The notes beneath the pieces are model-generated. The model was not told the origin of the DNA and ran no database searches. It worked only from the letters and a program-made list of their open reading frames with translations. A stretch of DNA of 64,000 nt from Pseudomonas sp. GM79 (lineage in GTDB: Bacteria; Pseudomonadota; Gammaproteobacteria; Pseudomonadales; Pseudomonadaceae): positions 1-64,000 of the forward strand of contig NZ_AKJE01000002.1 of NCBI RefSeq assembly GCF_000282495.1, in the 5' to 3' direction. The translations under genes were made by a program, and so were the position numbers. Positions 10,461-18,972 of this stretch are shown in pieces; positions within the stretch are counted from its first letter, which is position 1, and each line of letters opens with the position of its first letter.

Positions 10461-11545
10461 GCGAGCAGCAAGCCCCGGTGCTGGCCAGTGTGCGCAACCG
10501 CATCGGCCACCTGACGCTGAATCGACCGAGCGCGTTGAACACCCTGAACCTATCCATGGTGGGCCTCCTGTACCGGCACCTGTGGGTCTGGGAAAAGGAC
10601 CCGGAGATTGTCGCCGTGACCATCCGTGGTGCCGGGGAAAAGGCCTTCTGCGCCGGTGGCGACATCCGCATGCTGTACGACAGCCACAAGGCCGGCGACG
10701 ACCTGCACGAGGTGTTTCTCGAGGAGGAATACGTCCTTGACGAGTACCTGCATGGCTACTCCAAACCGGTGCTGGCGCTGCTGGATGGTTATGTTTTGGG
10801 CGGCGGTATGGGGCTCGCTCAGGCCGCCTCGCTGCGGGTGATCACCGAGCGCACGCGGATGGGTATGCCGGAAGTCGGCATCGGCTTTTTCCCCGATGTC
10901 GGCGGCAGCTATTTCCTGCCGCGCCTTCCGGGTGAGCTGGGTATCTATCTGGGGGTCACAGGCTGCCAGGTACGTGCCGCCGATGCCCTCTATGCCAACC
11001 TGGCTGACTACTGCCTGCCCAGTGAGCAACTGGCCGAACTGGATGCCGCGCTGGATCAGTTGAACTGGACCGGTGCGCCCGATGAAGACCTGCAAAACCT
11101 GCTCGCCCGCATGGCCACCGAACGGATTGCGGGATCGGAACTCAAGGCCTATCGCCAGGTGATCGATGAGTATTTCTCCCTGCCCGATGTGCCGGCCATT
11201 CGCACCGCCCTGCAGCGCGAGCAACGTCCCGAGCTGCGCGACTGGGCCGAGCAGATGGCCAAACTGCTCGACAGCCGTTCGCCACTGGCGATGGCCGTGA
11301 CCCTGGAGCTGCTGCGCCGCGGCCGTTACCTGAGCCTGGCCGATTGCTTTGCCCTGGAGTTGCACCTGGACTATCAGTGGTTCGACAAAGGCGACCTGAT
11401 GGAGGGCGTGCGCGCCTTGATCATCGACAAGGACAAAACTCCGCGCTGGAACCCGCCAACCCTGGCGGAACTGGCACCACCGCGGGTGCAATCCTTTTTC
11501 AGCGGCTTCCGTCCGGCCTCCGCCAACCCTCTTCGCACCGCCTGA
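10457..11545 (+). CDS. 3-hydroxyisobutyryl-CoA hydrolase-like protein (enoyl-CoA hydratase/isomerase family)
   Basis: This 362-residue crotonase-superfamily protein is longer than true hydratases and matches the HIBCH subgroup. Motifs include GAGEKAFCAGGDIRMLYD, GYVLGGGMGLA and PEVGIGFFPDVGGSYFLPR, the last typical of HIBCH. It releases 3-hydroxyisobutyrate from its CoA ester so that MmsB can act. The start overlaps the mmsB stop by four bases. Position in the run is exactly what valine/isobutyrate catabolism requires. Confidence 0.9.
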   Translation: MSEQQAPVLASVRNRIGHLTLNRPSALNTLNLSMVGLLYRHLWVWEKDPEIVAVTIRGAGEKAFCAGGDIRMLYDSHKAGDDLHEVFLEEEYVLDEYLHGYSKPVLALLDGYVLGGGMGLAQAASLRVITERTRMGMPEVGIGFFPDVGGSYFLPRLPGELGIYLGVTGCQVRAADALYANLADYCLPSEQLAELDAALDQLNWTGAPDEDLQNLLARMATERIAGSELKAYRQVIDEYFSLPDVPAIRTALQREQRPELRDWAEQMAKLLDSRSPLAMAVTLELLRRGRYLSLADCFALELHLDYQWFDKGDLMEGVRALIIDKDKTPRWNPPTLAELAPPRVQSFFSGFRPASANPLRTA

Positions 11546-11563
11546 TCGGCAGGAGACACCGCA

Positions 11564-12715
11564 ATGCACGATATCGAATTGACCGAAGAACAACGCATGA
11601 TCCGCGACATGGCGCGCGACTTTGCCCGCAGCGAAGTCGGCCCGCATGCCCAAGCCTGGGAGAAGGCCGGCTGGATCGATGACGCCGTGGTGGCGCAGAT
11701 GGGTGAACTGGGCCTGCTGGGCATGGTTGTGCCGGACACTTGGGGTGGCAGCTACACCGACTATGTGGCCTACGCCCTGGCCGTGGAGGAAATCTCGGCC
11801 GGCGACGGTGCCCTCGGCGCATTGATGAGCATCCACAATTCAGTGGGCTGCGGCCCCCTGCTGAAATATGGCAGCCCGACTCAGCAAGACGACTGGTTGC
11901 CGCTTCTGGCCAGCGGCCAGGCCATAGGCTGCTTCTGCTTGACCGAGCCGCAGGCCGGCACCGAAGCACACAACCTGCGCACTCGAGCCGAGCTGCGCGA
12001 CGGTCAGTGGGTGCTCAACGGCGCCAAGCAGTTCGTCAGTAACGGCGAGCGCGCCAAGCTGGCCATCGTTTTCGCCGTCACCGATCCGGAACTGGGCAAG
12101 AAGGGGCTGTCGGCCTTCCTGGTACCGACCGACAACCCTGGTTTCGTGGTCGACCGCCGTGAGCACAAAATGGGGATCAAGGCCTCGGATACCTGCGCGG
12201 TGACCCTGAACAATTGCACGATCCCCGAGGCTAACCTGCTGGGCGAACGCGGCAAGGGCCTGGCCATTGCCCTGTCCAACCTGGAAGGTGGTCGCATTGG
12301 TATCGCCGCCCAGGCCCTGGGGATCGCCCGCGCCGCTTTCGAGGCCGCGCTGGGGTATGCCCGCGAGCGCGTCCAATTCGGCAAGCCGATCATCGAACAC
12401 CAAAGCGTATCCAACTTGCTCGCCGATATGCACACCCGGCTCAATGCCACCCGACTGCTGGTGCTGCATGCCGCACGCCTGAAAAGCGCCGGGCAACCGT
12501 GTCTGTCAGAAGCCTCGCAGGCCAAGCTGTTCGCCTCTGAGATGGCCGAGCGCGTGTGCTCCAGCGCCATGCAGATCCATGGCGGCTACGGCTACCTGGA
12601 GGATTATCCGGTTGAGCGTTACTACCGCGATGCACGCATCACCCAGATCTACGAAGGCACCAGCGAGGTCCAACGCCTGTTGATCGCCCGCGAGCTGGCC
12701 CACTACGCGCTCTGA
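11564..12715 (+). CDS. Acyl-CoA dehydrogenase (isobutyryl-CoA dehydrogenase-like)
   Basis: This 383-residue FAD-dependent acyl-CoA dehydrogenase has the substrate/FAD signature [15 protein letters not shown] at about residues 125-139, a [17 protein letters not shown] segment and the probable catalytic base E364 in YEGTSEVQ. It would oxidise isobutyryl-CoA to methacrylyl-CoA, passing electrons to electron-transfer flavoprotein. It begins 18 bases after the hydrolase gene. Specificity is inferred from the operon. It completes the set synthetase, dehydrogenase, hydratase, hydrolase, MmsB, MmsA. Confidence 0.9.
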   Translation: MHDIELTEEQRMIRDMARDFARSEVGPHAQAWEKAGWIDDAVVAQMGELGLLGMVVPDTWGGSYTDYVAYALAVEEISAGDGALGALMSIHNSVGCGPLLKYGSPTQQDDWLPLLASGQAIGCFCLTEPQAGTEAHNLRTRAELRDGQWVLNGAKQFVSNGERAKLAIVFAVTDPELGKKGLSAFLVPTDNPGFVVDRREHKMGIKASDTCAVTLNNCTIPEANLLGERGKGLAIALSNLEGGRIGIAAQALGIARAAFEAALGYARERVQFGKPIIEHQSVSNLLADMHTRLNATRLLVLHAARLKSAGQPCLSEASQAKLFASEMAERVCSSAMQIHGGYGYLEDYPVERYYRDARITQIYEGTSEVQRLLIARELAHYAL

Positions 12716-12782
12716 GTCCCCCGTCCGGATGCGCCCGCCGCGTCCGGCCGCCCACTTTCTGCCCCTCCTTGTGGAGTTGCCC

Positions 12783-14411
12783 ATGCCCCGCTTGCGCAAT
12801 ATTCCCATCAACCGCCGACTGTGGTTGATCCTGCTGACGTCCATCCTGATGCTGCTGATTCTCGCCGGCATGATGCTCAAGCAGAACTCTGACAACCTGT
12901 ATGCAGCCAAGGAGCTGAAAACCCGTCACGTGGTCGAGACGGCCAGCGGCATCCTGCGCCACTTCCAAAACCTGGAGGAACACGGGCTCAGTCGTGAACA
13001 GGCGCAGCAGCAGGCTATCGCGGTAATACGCGATCTGCGCTATGACCACGGGGACTACTTCTGGCTCGAAGACCTCGACACACGCATGATCCTGCATCCC
13101 AATGCCAAGCTTGAAGGCAAGCGCATGGCTGGCACCCTCGACCCTGATGGCAAGGCGCTCTTCGACGAGATGGTTGCCGTGGCAAAACGCGACGGCTCTG
13201 GCCTGGTGAGTTACCGCTGGCCCAAGCCGGGTTCCGACGCGCCGGTGGAGAAGGTTTCCTACGTCGAACTGTTCAAGCCCTGGGGCTGGATCGTCGGCTC
13301 GGGTATCTACATTGACGACGTGCAAGTCGAGTTCCGCCGCCAGCTGGTACACACCTTCGTCATCCTGATAATGATCACCCTGCTCCTCAGCTCGCTGATC
13401 CTGCTGATTGCCCGCAGCATCGCCTCGCCACTGGCGCAAGCGGTCGATGCAATGCAGAACATCGCCAGCGGCGATGCCGACCTGACCCGCAATCTGGACA
13501 GCCAGTGGCGCGACGAGCTCACTGCCCTCAACGTCCACTTCAACGTGTTCACCAACAAGCTACGCACTGTGATCGGCCAGTCTATGCAGACCGCCGGCAG
13601 CCTGGACCAGGCCTCGCAATCACTCGCTGAGATTGCCAGCGATAGCCAGCGCCACAGCCAACAACAGTCCCAGCAGATGGAGCTGGTGGCCACCGCCATT
13701 CACGAGGTTTCTTACGCCGTGCAGGAAGTGGCGAAGAACGCCGAACACGCCGCCAACGAAGTACGCCAGGCCGATGAGCAGGCACGCCAGGGCCAGAACA
13801 ATATTGACAACAGCCTGAGCCAGATCGACCAGTTGTCCGAGACCATCGGCCAGGCTGTCGAGGTGATCCAGAGCCTGGCCCAGGAAAGCACCCAGATCGG
13901 CAGTGTGCTGGAAGTCATTCGCGCCATCGCCGAGCAGACCAACCTGTTGGCGCTGAATGCCGCCATTGAGGCGGCGCGCGCTGGCGAACAGGGTCGCGGC
14001 TTCGCCGTGGTAGCAGACGAAGTGCGCCTGCTGGCCCAGCGCACTCAGCAGTCCATCGCGCAGATCCAGGGCATGATCGAGCGCCTGCAGGGCAACTCGA
14101 AAGCGGCGGTGAAGGTCATCAATACCAGCAGCCAAGCCGCTCAACAAACCGTCGAACAGGCCCGCCGAACCGGTGAAAGCCTGCACCAGATTCTCAGCGC
14201 GCTGCGCAATCTCACCGAACTGAACGCCTCGATCGCCAGCGCCACCCTGGAGCAGTCCCATGTGGTCGAAGACATCAACCAGAATGTCACCCGTGCAGCT
14301 TCGCTGGCCCACGAAAATGCCCAGGCAGCAGGCCGGTCCAACGAGGCCAGCCAGGAACTGGGCCAACTGGCGGGTCAGCTGAATCGGCTGTTGGGGCAGT
14401 TTCGCGTATGA
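12783..14411 (+). CDS. Methyl-accepting chemotaxis protein with periplasmic Cache domain
   Basis: This is a 542-residue chemoreceptor. A membrane helix at about residues 12-32 is followed by a periplasmic single Cache domain. That domain shows the motifs [17 protein letters not shown], then HPNAKLEGK, then [18 protein letters not shown] second helix lies near 195-215, then HAMP and a cytoplasmic signalling domain with the hairpin [20 protein letters not shown]. The ATG at 12783 has GGAG upstream; a 12729 start would add an unlikely proline-rich leader. It follows the catabolic genes on the same strand and probably steers cells to the substrate of this cluster, perhaps isobutyrate. Small carboxylates are common ligands of this Cache type. 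Confidence 0.9.
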   Translation: MPRLRNIPINRRLWLILLTSILMLLILAGMMLKQNSDNLYAAKELKTRHVVETASGILRHFQNLEEHGLSREQAQQQAIAVIRDLRYDHGDYFWLEDLDTRMILHPNAKLEGKRMAGTLDPDGKALFDEMVAVAKRDGSGLVSYRWPKPGSDAPVEKVSYVELFKPWGWIVGSGIYIDDVQVEFRRQLVHTFVILIMITLLLSSLILLIARSIASPLAQAVDAMQNIASGDADLTRNLDSQWRDELTALNVHFNVFTNKLRTVIGQSMQTAGSLDQASQSLAEIASDSQRHSQQQSQQMELVATAIHEVSYAVQEVAKNAEHAANEVRQADEQARQGQNNIDNSLSQIDQLSETIGQAVEVIQSLAQESTQIGSVLEVIRAIAEQTNLLALNAAIEAARAGEQGRGFAVVADEVRLLAQRTQQSIAQIQGMIERLQGNSKAAVKVINTSSQAAQQTVEQARRTGESLHQILSALRNLTELNASIASATLEQSHVVEDINQNVTRAASLAHENAQAAGRSNEASQELGQLAGQLNRLLGQFRV

Positions 14412-14444
14412 AGGCGAATGAGCAACGATGGAGGTGTTAATTCC

Positions 14445-15128
14445 ATGACCAACGCCCAGTCAGTCGCGCCCCGTTGCGCCAGCCCGAATTCCCTTTTGGC
14501 GGTACCTGTCGAACAAGGGCACCATTCGCGCTACCTGGAAACCCGCCATAAGGCGCTCGAGCTGTTCGCCAGGTGTGGTTTCAGCCGGGTCAGCATGCGC
14601 GACCTGGCCACTTATCTGGGGATCAAGGTCGGCTCCATTTACAACCACATCGATAGCAAGGAAGCACTGCTGTTCGAGCTGATCGAGGAACTCTACGAAC
14701 AGTTGCTTCATGGCGCCAGCCTGGTGAATCGTCGCAAATCCGCACCGGCGGTACGACTGCACGGCCTGCTTGAGGCGCACCTCCTGCTACACGAGCGCAT
14801 GGGAGCGCATTTCCGCCTGGCAGAGTACGACCTCCATTGCCTGAGCAGCGAACAGCATGCCTTGATCCTGACCCTGCGCCGACGCTACGAGGAGCACCTG
14901 GTGGAAACTATAGAGCAGCTCACCGGTAAACCGACCAGTGCCACCCGGCGCGCCACCTTGAGCGGCATCGTGTCCCTCCTCAACCAACTGCCGGCCTGGG
15001 TTGGGGAGCCGCACGCAAGCAAGGGAGTACGCCGCAAGTTGCTGCATGACATGGTGATGAGTACCCTCCAGGGTGCGTTGCAGGCGACTCATACCTCAGG
15101 CTCTGAACTCTCGTCAAAGCCGGGCTAA
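14445..15128 (+). CDS. TetR-family transcriptional regulator
   Basis: This 227-residue regulator has an N-terminal TetR HTH (about residues 28-75), with recognition helix region MRDLATYLGIKVGSIYNHIDSKEALLFELIEELY. The all-helical C-terminal domain would bind a ligand. The ATG at 14445 has a strong GGAGGT ribosome-binding site; an earlier ATG at 14418 lacks one. TetR members with acyl-CoA ligands often control fatty or branched acid degradation, so control of the preceding operon is plausible. It is followed by the terminator at 15160-15192. Confidence 0.87.
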   Translation: MTNAQSVAPRCASPNSLLAVPVEQGHHSRYLETRHKALELFARCGFSRVSMRDLATYLGIKVGSIYNHIDSKEALLFELIEELYEQLLHGASLVNRRKSAPAVRLHGLLEAHLLLHERMGAHFRLAEYDLHCLSSEQHALILTLRRRYEEHLVETIEQLTGKPTSATRRATLSGIVSLLNQLPAWVGEPHASKGVRRKLLHDMVMSTLQGALQATHTSGSELSSKPG

Positions 15129-15151
15129 TGGCCAGACGCTGAACATAAATC

Positions 15152-15206
15152 TCATGCACAAAAAAACGCCACTCATTGAGTGGCGTTTTTTTGTGAATCC
15201 TGGAGC
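15152..15206. repeat. 55-bp direct repeat copy 1 (terminator plus tRNA-Gly 3-prime end remnant)
   Basis: This copy matches 23481-23535 at nearly every base: one t/c change at 15155, one c/t change at 15200, and compensating one-base shifts in the A and T runs. It holds a hairpin terminator and ends in TGGAGC, the complement of the last six bases of the tRNA-Gly at 23530-23605. Copy 2 abuts the intact tRNA. The pair brackets the nitrile module. It resembles the outcome of insertion beside a tRNA, but no integrase is seen. Confidence 0.75.
15160..15192. terminator. Bidirectional intrinsic terminator between tetR and araC genes
   Basis: A perfect stem CGCCACTC-att-GAGTGGCG is flanked by seven A residues on the left and seven T residues on the right. 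It can end transcription of both the TetR gene (plus strand) and the AraC gene (minus strand). The same hairpin is found at 23489-23521. Confidence 0.85.
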
Positions 15207-15211
15207 CTTTC

Positions 15212-16147
15212 TCAAGTTCGGCGCAGGAGTGTATGAGGAGCCACACCAAAGGCCTTGCGAAAAGCATGACTGTAATGGGAGAAATCGGAGAATCCGAAAT
15301 CCAGTGCAGCTTGAGAAATGCTGCGTACCTGACCGCGTTCTATTGCCTCGCGACTCGCGAGCAGGCGCTCTTTCCAGATCTCCGCGACCGGCGTTTTCTG
15401 GTAACGGGCGAAAGCGCGCGTGACGGTTCGCGTGGACACATAATGCACTTGAGCGATGCGCTCGATCGAGAGGTCCGGATCGGTCAGATTCTGCTGGATG
15501 TAGTTCATGATCCGACCATAAAGATCCAGCTCCTCATGGGTCGTCTTGAGATCCTGGAGTTCCAGGCTGATCGCCAGAAGATCCAGCAAGGTGTTGGAGA
15601 AGCGGCTGGAAAGCCCCTCGTCTTGAAAGCTTGCAGGAATGCTCGCCGCTTGGTGCAACATCTCGCGCAACGGAATCACCCCTGGACGGCGATCGTCCAG
15701 GACCACGGCTGTGCAGCCTGCAATACCTGGCAACCGCTGGCTGAGCAACTGTCTCGGAATGCGGACCAAGTGGTTTTCGGTACCACCCAGGCTGAATCGG
15801 AACGTCTGGGATGCGTCATAAAGAAACAAGTTGTCCGCCGCTAGCGTTGCCCTGCGCCCTCCCTGCTCCAGTTCACCATAGCCTCGCCGGGTGAAACCCA
15901 GCCATAGATCTTCATCAGGACCGCTGCGCAAATGCTGGGGCGAACGCTCCCAAAAATGCAGTGGCGAGGACAGCGTGCAGATGTCCAGCGGCCCCATATC
16001 GTGCACCTCCAGCGCCCCGTCGAAATCGCTCTGCGTCAACGGTTTGCTGTCCGCCGCCAGGCAGTGACGGCATACCACTTCTTTCCAGTAATCAAAGCGA
16101 CGTGGAGACGCAACGGCGAGGGTTGAATACTGATTGCGATGACTCAT
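15212..16147 (-). CDS. AraC-family transcriptional activator of the aldoxime/nitrile cluster
   Basis: This 311-residue regulator has an N-terminal sensing domain (about residues 30-190, AraC_binding_2-like) and a C-terminal double-HTH AraC domain. The latter has SIERIAQVHYVSTRTVTRAF, then ARYQKTPVAEIWKERLL, then SISQAALDFGFSDFSHYSHAFRKAFG. The ATG at 16147 has GAGGTG upstream; the open frame continues to 16315 without a better start. It is divergent from the aldoxime dehydratase operon. Paired direct repeats with 21-bp spacing in both target promoters (16379-16417 and 18783-18821) are likely its operators. The inducer is probably an aldoxime, nitrile or amide. Confidence 0.88.
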   Translation of the reverse strand: MSHRNQYSTLAVASPRRFDYWKEVVCRHCLAADSKPLTQSDFDGALEVHDMGPLDICTLSSPLHFWERSPQHLRSGPDEDLWLGFTRRGYGELEQGGRRATLAADNLFLYDASQTFRFSLGGTENHLVRIPRQLLSQRLPGIAGCTAVVLDDRRPGVIPLREMLHQAASIPASFQDEGLSSRFSNTLLDLLAISLELQDLKTTHEELDLYGRIMNYIQQNLTDPDLSIERIAQVHYVSTRTVTRAFARYQKTPVAEIWKERLLASREAIERGQVRSISQAALDFGFSDFSHYSHAFRKAFGVAPHTLLRRT

Positions 16148-16378
16148 GGCATTCACCTCACGGCGGCGACTGAACAATAAGGGTGACGGTAACGTTGGTT
16201 CCCTGCTTAGCAAATAGCAGGCCACTCCCCTTTTGGGCAGCCAACGGTTCAGAGGCTGCATCAGCGAGTCCCGCTGACACCTGACACTGATTACACCTGC
16301 CCGATATCGATGCACACACTCGCCTGCTGACGAAGCGTGCGCACCAATTTAACTCATCGTAATCCTGTTTTCAGGGCC

Positions 16379-16442
16379 TGTCCTTTCTAGCCAAACGGTT
16401 GTCCGTACGAGCCAAGCGTACTGCGCCGTCCCCGCCTAACTT
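16379..16442 (+). promoter_or_regulatory. Putative AraC-type promoter of the aldoxime dehydratase unit
   Basis: Two direct repeats of the form TGTCC-N6-ARCCAA start at 16379 and 16400, a 21-bp period or two DNA turns. A TAACTT -10-like hexamer lies at 16437-16442, and GCCTAACTT is shared with the second promoter. The distance from the second TGTCC to TAACTT is 37 bases in both promoters. No good -35 is present, as expected for activator-dependent promoters where the proximal site overlaps -35. The upstream 16148-16378 stretch shows nothing else. Confidence 0.65.
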
Positions 16443-16486
16443 CTACCCCACACCGTGCCCTCCAACCACAACTGATGAGGTGTCCC

Positions 16487-16654
16487 ATGCAACTGCCAGA
16501 GCAGCAGCGACAGTCCGATTCATCCTGGCTTTTGCAGATGCGCGACCTAGCGCCTGAAGAGTTCGCCACCTACCTGTTAGAGCTGGGGACTCTGGTGCTG
16601 CGGCGTCGACTGGTTGCGCCAACCGCCAGCCACCCGCGCCCGTCGAAACGTTGA
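16487..16654 (+). CDS. Small hypothetical protein upstream of aldoxime dehydratase
   Basis: This is a 55-codon open frame with ATG at 16487, GAGG seven bases upstream and TGA at 16652-16654. The product is hydrophilic, starts MQLPEQQRQSDSSWLLQMRD and contains APEEFATYLLELGTLVLRRR, which could form a helix. It lies between the putative promoter and the aldoxime dehydratase gene, 44 bases before the latter. I do not recognise a family. It may be a leader or a small partner protein. The good ribosome-binding site and position support translation; conservation was not testable. Confidence 0.45.
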   Translation: MQLPEQQRQSDSSWLLQMRDLAPEEFATYLLELGTLVLRRRLVAPTASHPRPSKR

Positions 16655-16698
16655 ACAGATAACCCCATACCAAAAAAAATAGAACCAAGGAGCCCCCC

Positions 16699-17757
16699 AT
16701 GGAATCTGCGATCGATAAGCACCTCAAATGCCCGCGGACGTTGTCTCGCCGCGTACCTGATGAATATCAACCACCCTTCCCCATGTGGGTTGGGCGCGCC
16801 GATGAGCAACTGGAACAGGTGGTGATGGGATATTTGGGAGTGCAGTACCGCGGGGAGGACCAGCGTGCAGCGGCCCTGCACGCCATGCGCCACATCGCCG
16901 CGAGCCTGAGTTTGCCCGACGGCCCTCTGAGCCATGACCTGACCCATCACACCGACAACAGCGGTTATGACAACCTGATGATCGTCGGGTACTGGAAAGA
17001 CCCCGCCGCGTATTGCCGTTGGCTGCGCACGCCCGAGGTAATCCAATGGTGGTCGTCAGAGGATCGCCTGAACGACGGTCTCGGTTACTTCCGGGAAATT
17101 GTCGCGCCGCGGGCTGAGCAGTTCGAGACGCTGTATGGCTTTCGCAATGAGTTGCCCGGCGTTGGTGCCGTCATGGACACCATCAGTGACGACATCGAAG
17201 AACACGGTTACTGGGGATCGATGCGGGACCGCTTCCCGATTTCCCAAACCGACTGGATGGCTCCTTCCGGCGAACTGACGGTCATCGCCGGTGACCCCAC
17301 CAAAGGTGGGCGCGTGGTCGTGCAAGGCCACGACAATATCGCGCTGATCCGCTCCGGGCAGGATTGGGCGGATGCCGGCGACGAAGAACGATCGCTCTAT
17401 CTCAACGAAATTCTGCCGACGCTACAGGCGGGTATGGATTTCCTGCGCGACAGTGGCAAGGACCTGGGTTGCTACAGCAATCGCTTCGTGAATTACATCG
17501 ACCTGGACGGCAATCTTCTGAACCTGAGCTACAACATTGGCCACTGGCGCTCCCTGGAAAAACTCGAGCGCTGGGCTGAATCCCACCCGACACATCTGCG
17601 CATCTTCGTGACCTTCTTTCGGGTCGCCACCAGCCTGTCGAAGCTACGGCTCTACCACGAAGTCTCGGTATCCGACGCCAAGGATCAGGTGTTCGAGTAC
17701 ATCAACTGCCACCCGCAGACCGGCATGTTGCGTGACGCGGTGATCCCGACAACCTGA
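16699..17757 (+). CDS. oxdA: Aldoxime dehydratase (heme enzyme, Oxd)
   Basis: This 352-residue cytoplasmic heme protein dehydrates aldoximes to nitriles, the same length as OxdA of P. chlororaphis. Counting from this start, H299 (proximal heme ligand), H320 (catalytic), R178 and S219 fall exactly at the positions known in the family. They lie in ESHPTHLRIF, KLRLYHEV, SMRDRFP and ALIRSG. The ribosome-binding site is AAGGAG. It is the first enzyme of the module; nitrile hydratase and amidase are encoded downstream. A terminator-like hairpin follows, so it may be expressed as a short unit with the small ORF at 16487. Confidence 0.95.
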   Translation: MESAIDKHLKCPRTLSRRVPDEYQPPFPMWVGRADEQLEQVVMGYLGVQYRGEDQRAAALHAMRHIAASLSLPDGPLSHDLTHHTDNSGYDNLMIVGYWKDPAAYCRWLRTPEVIQWWSSEDRLNDGLGYFREIVAPRAEQFETLYGFRNELPGVGAVMDTISDDIEEHGYWGSMRDRFPISQTDWMAPSGELTVIAGDPTKGGRVVVQGHDNIALIRSGQDWADAGDEERSLYLNEILPTLQAGMDFLRDSGKDLGCYSNRFVNYIDLDGNLLNLSYNIGHWRSLEKLERWAESHPTHLRIFVTFFRVATSLSKLRLYHEVSVSDAKDQVFEYINCHPQTGMLRDAVIPTT

Positions 17758-17837
17758 CGTCTGACGCGACCCGGCGTCCACGGGCGGTCTTGATCCGAAT
17801 TGCGCCCTGACACAGACCTCACCCCCAAACATCTTTT

Positions 17838-17876
17838 GGCCCCCCATCTCTAGCGCATGGGGTTGGGGGCCCTTTT
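17838..17876 (+). terminator. Terminator-like hairpin after the aldoxime dehydratase gene
   Basis: GGCCCCC (from 17838) pairs with GGGGGCC (17865-17871) and is followed by CTTTTG. An inner pairing CCCCAT/ATGGGG offers an alternative stem. It lies 15 bases before the start of the next gene, so it may attenuate rather than fully stop transcription. Confidence 0.5.
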
Positions 17877-17891
17877 GTCAGGAAATCGATC

Positions 17892-18761
17892 ATGAAGTTG
17901 AGTCACTCTTTACTCGTGCTGTGCATGCTGCCCTTTGTTAAAAGCCAGGCCATTGAGGTAGCTCCCGGCGATTTCGAGCCATTGCCGGCCGGCGCCAACG
18001 CCTTGCTGCTCTACTACCAGCATGCCGACCGATCGGATCAGTACCAGAACGGCCGCAAGGTATCCGACGACGCCAGGCTCAGTTCGGACATCGGCATCCT
18101 GCGGTATGTGCACGCCATCGGCCTATCAGAAAACCTCTCATGGGAACCGCAGATTCTGTTGCCTTTCGGCCAGATGAACGCCTCGGGAGATATCGGTGCC
18201 TTGGGCGATACCCGCGGCATCGGCGACCCGATCATCACCGCGCCGCTGAAGTGGACGCTGCCCACCGCGAACAAGGACATCTTCGCTTTGGCACCCTACC
18301 TGTACGTTCCGGTGGGGAGCTACGACAAGAACGATGCCTTGAACCTCGGCGAGAACCGCTGGCGCGCCACGCTACAGGCGGCGTACATCCACCATTTCTC
18401 CCCGAAATGGGCGCTGGACACAGTGGCCGAAGCCTCTTGGGTATCGACCAACAATGACTTCGGCTCGACCGGGGCAAAGCTGGAAGAAAACACCCGCTAC
18501 GAGTACCAGACCGCCGTGCGCTACAACTGGACGCCGAGCACCACCTTCGCCGTGGGCGGCGGCTACATCACCGGCTCGGCGACCACCGTCAACGGTGTAG
18601 ATCAGCACGACGGAGTCTCCACCTCCTACGGGCGTTTCACCGTCACGCACTTCATCGAGCCCACGCTGCAGATTCAAGCCCAGATCGGCACCGACATCGA
18701 GGTCGAACAAGGCTTCAAGGAAGGCGCACGCCTGAACCTGCGCGTCTTGAAAGTGTTCTGA
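17892..18761 (+). CDS. Outer-membrane protein of the phenol-degradation MetA-pathway transporter family
   Basis: This 289-residue protein has a signal peptide (about residues 1-19, MKLSHSLLVLCMLPFVKSQA). The mature part is rich in alternating beta-strand segments, as in the Phenol_MetA_deg family of outer-membrane proteins. Characteristic segments are LPAGANALLLYYQHADRSD, LPFGQMNASGDIGALGDTRG (with a GDP motif after it) and a C-terminal ARLNLRVLKVF. Members lie in catabolic operons for hydrophobic compounds. Here it is inside the aldoxime/nitrile module, so it could admit aldoximes or nitriles. Family assignment is from remembered motifs. Confidence 0.75.
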   Translation: MKLSHSLLVLCMLPFVKSQAIEVAPGDFEPLPAGANALLLYYQHADRSDQYQNGRKVSDDARLSSDIGILRYVHAIGLSENLSWEPQILLPFGQMNASGDIGALGDTRGIGDPIITAPLKWTLPTANKDIFALAPYLYVPVGSYDKNDALNLGENRWRATLQAAYIHHFSPKWALDTVAEASWVSTNNDFGSTGAKLEENTRYEYQTAVRYNWTPSTTFAVGGGYITGSATTVNGVDQHDGVSTSYGRFTVTHFIEPTLQIQAQIGTDIEVEQGFKEGARLNLRVLKVF

Positions 18762-18782
18762 GCGCGCCACGCTTGGCAGGTT

Positions 18783-18846
18783 GTCCTTTTCAACCAAATG
18801 GCTGTCCTTCTCAGCCAAGCAAAGGCTGAGAAGGATGCCTAACTTG
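18783..18846 (+). promoter_or_regulatory. Putative AraC-type promoter of the amidase/nitrile hydratase unit
   Basis: Direct repeats starting TGTCC at 18783 and 18804 (21-bp period) match those at 16379 and 16400. A TAACTT element at 18841-18846 sits 37 bases after the second TGTCC, the same as in the first promoter. It lies 127 bases before the amidase ATG. Confidence 0.65.
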
Positions 18847-18972
18847 AACCCTGTTACTCACATAGATTGATGTCGCTCCAGGTAACCGGCGCGAGGTGTT
18901 TTGCGAACACCGTCGAACGCTCCCGTACAGACTGGCCCGTCGTCGACCACAGACAAAAAGAATAGGAAAATC

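Noticed and set aside
10550..11836. Minus-strand frame of 428 codons opposite the CoA hydrolase gene
   Set aside because: Shadow frame over a clear HIBCH-type gene, with His/Gln/Gly-rich composition.
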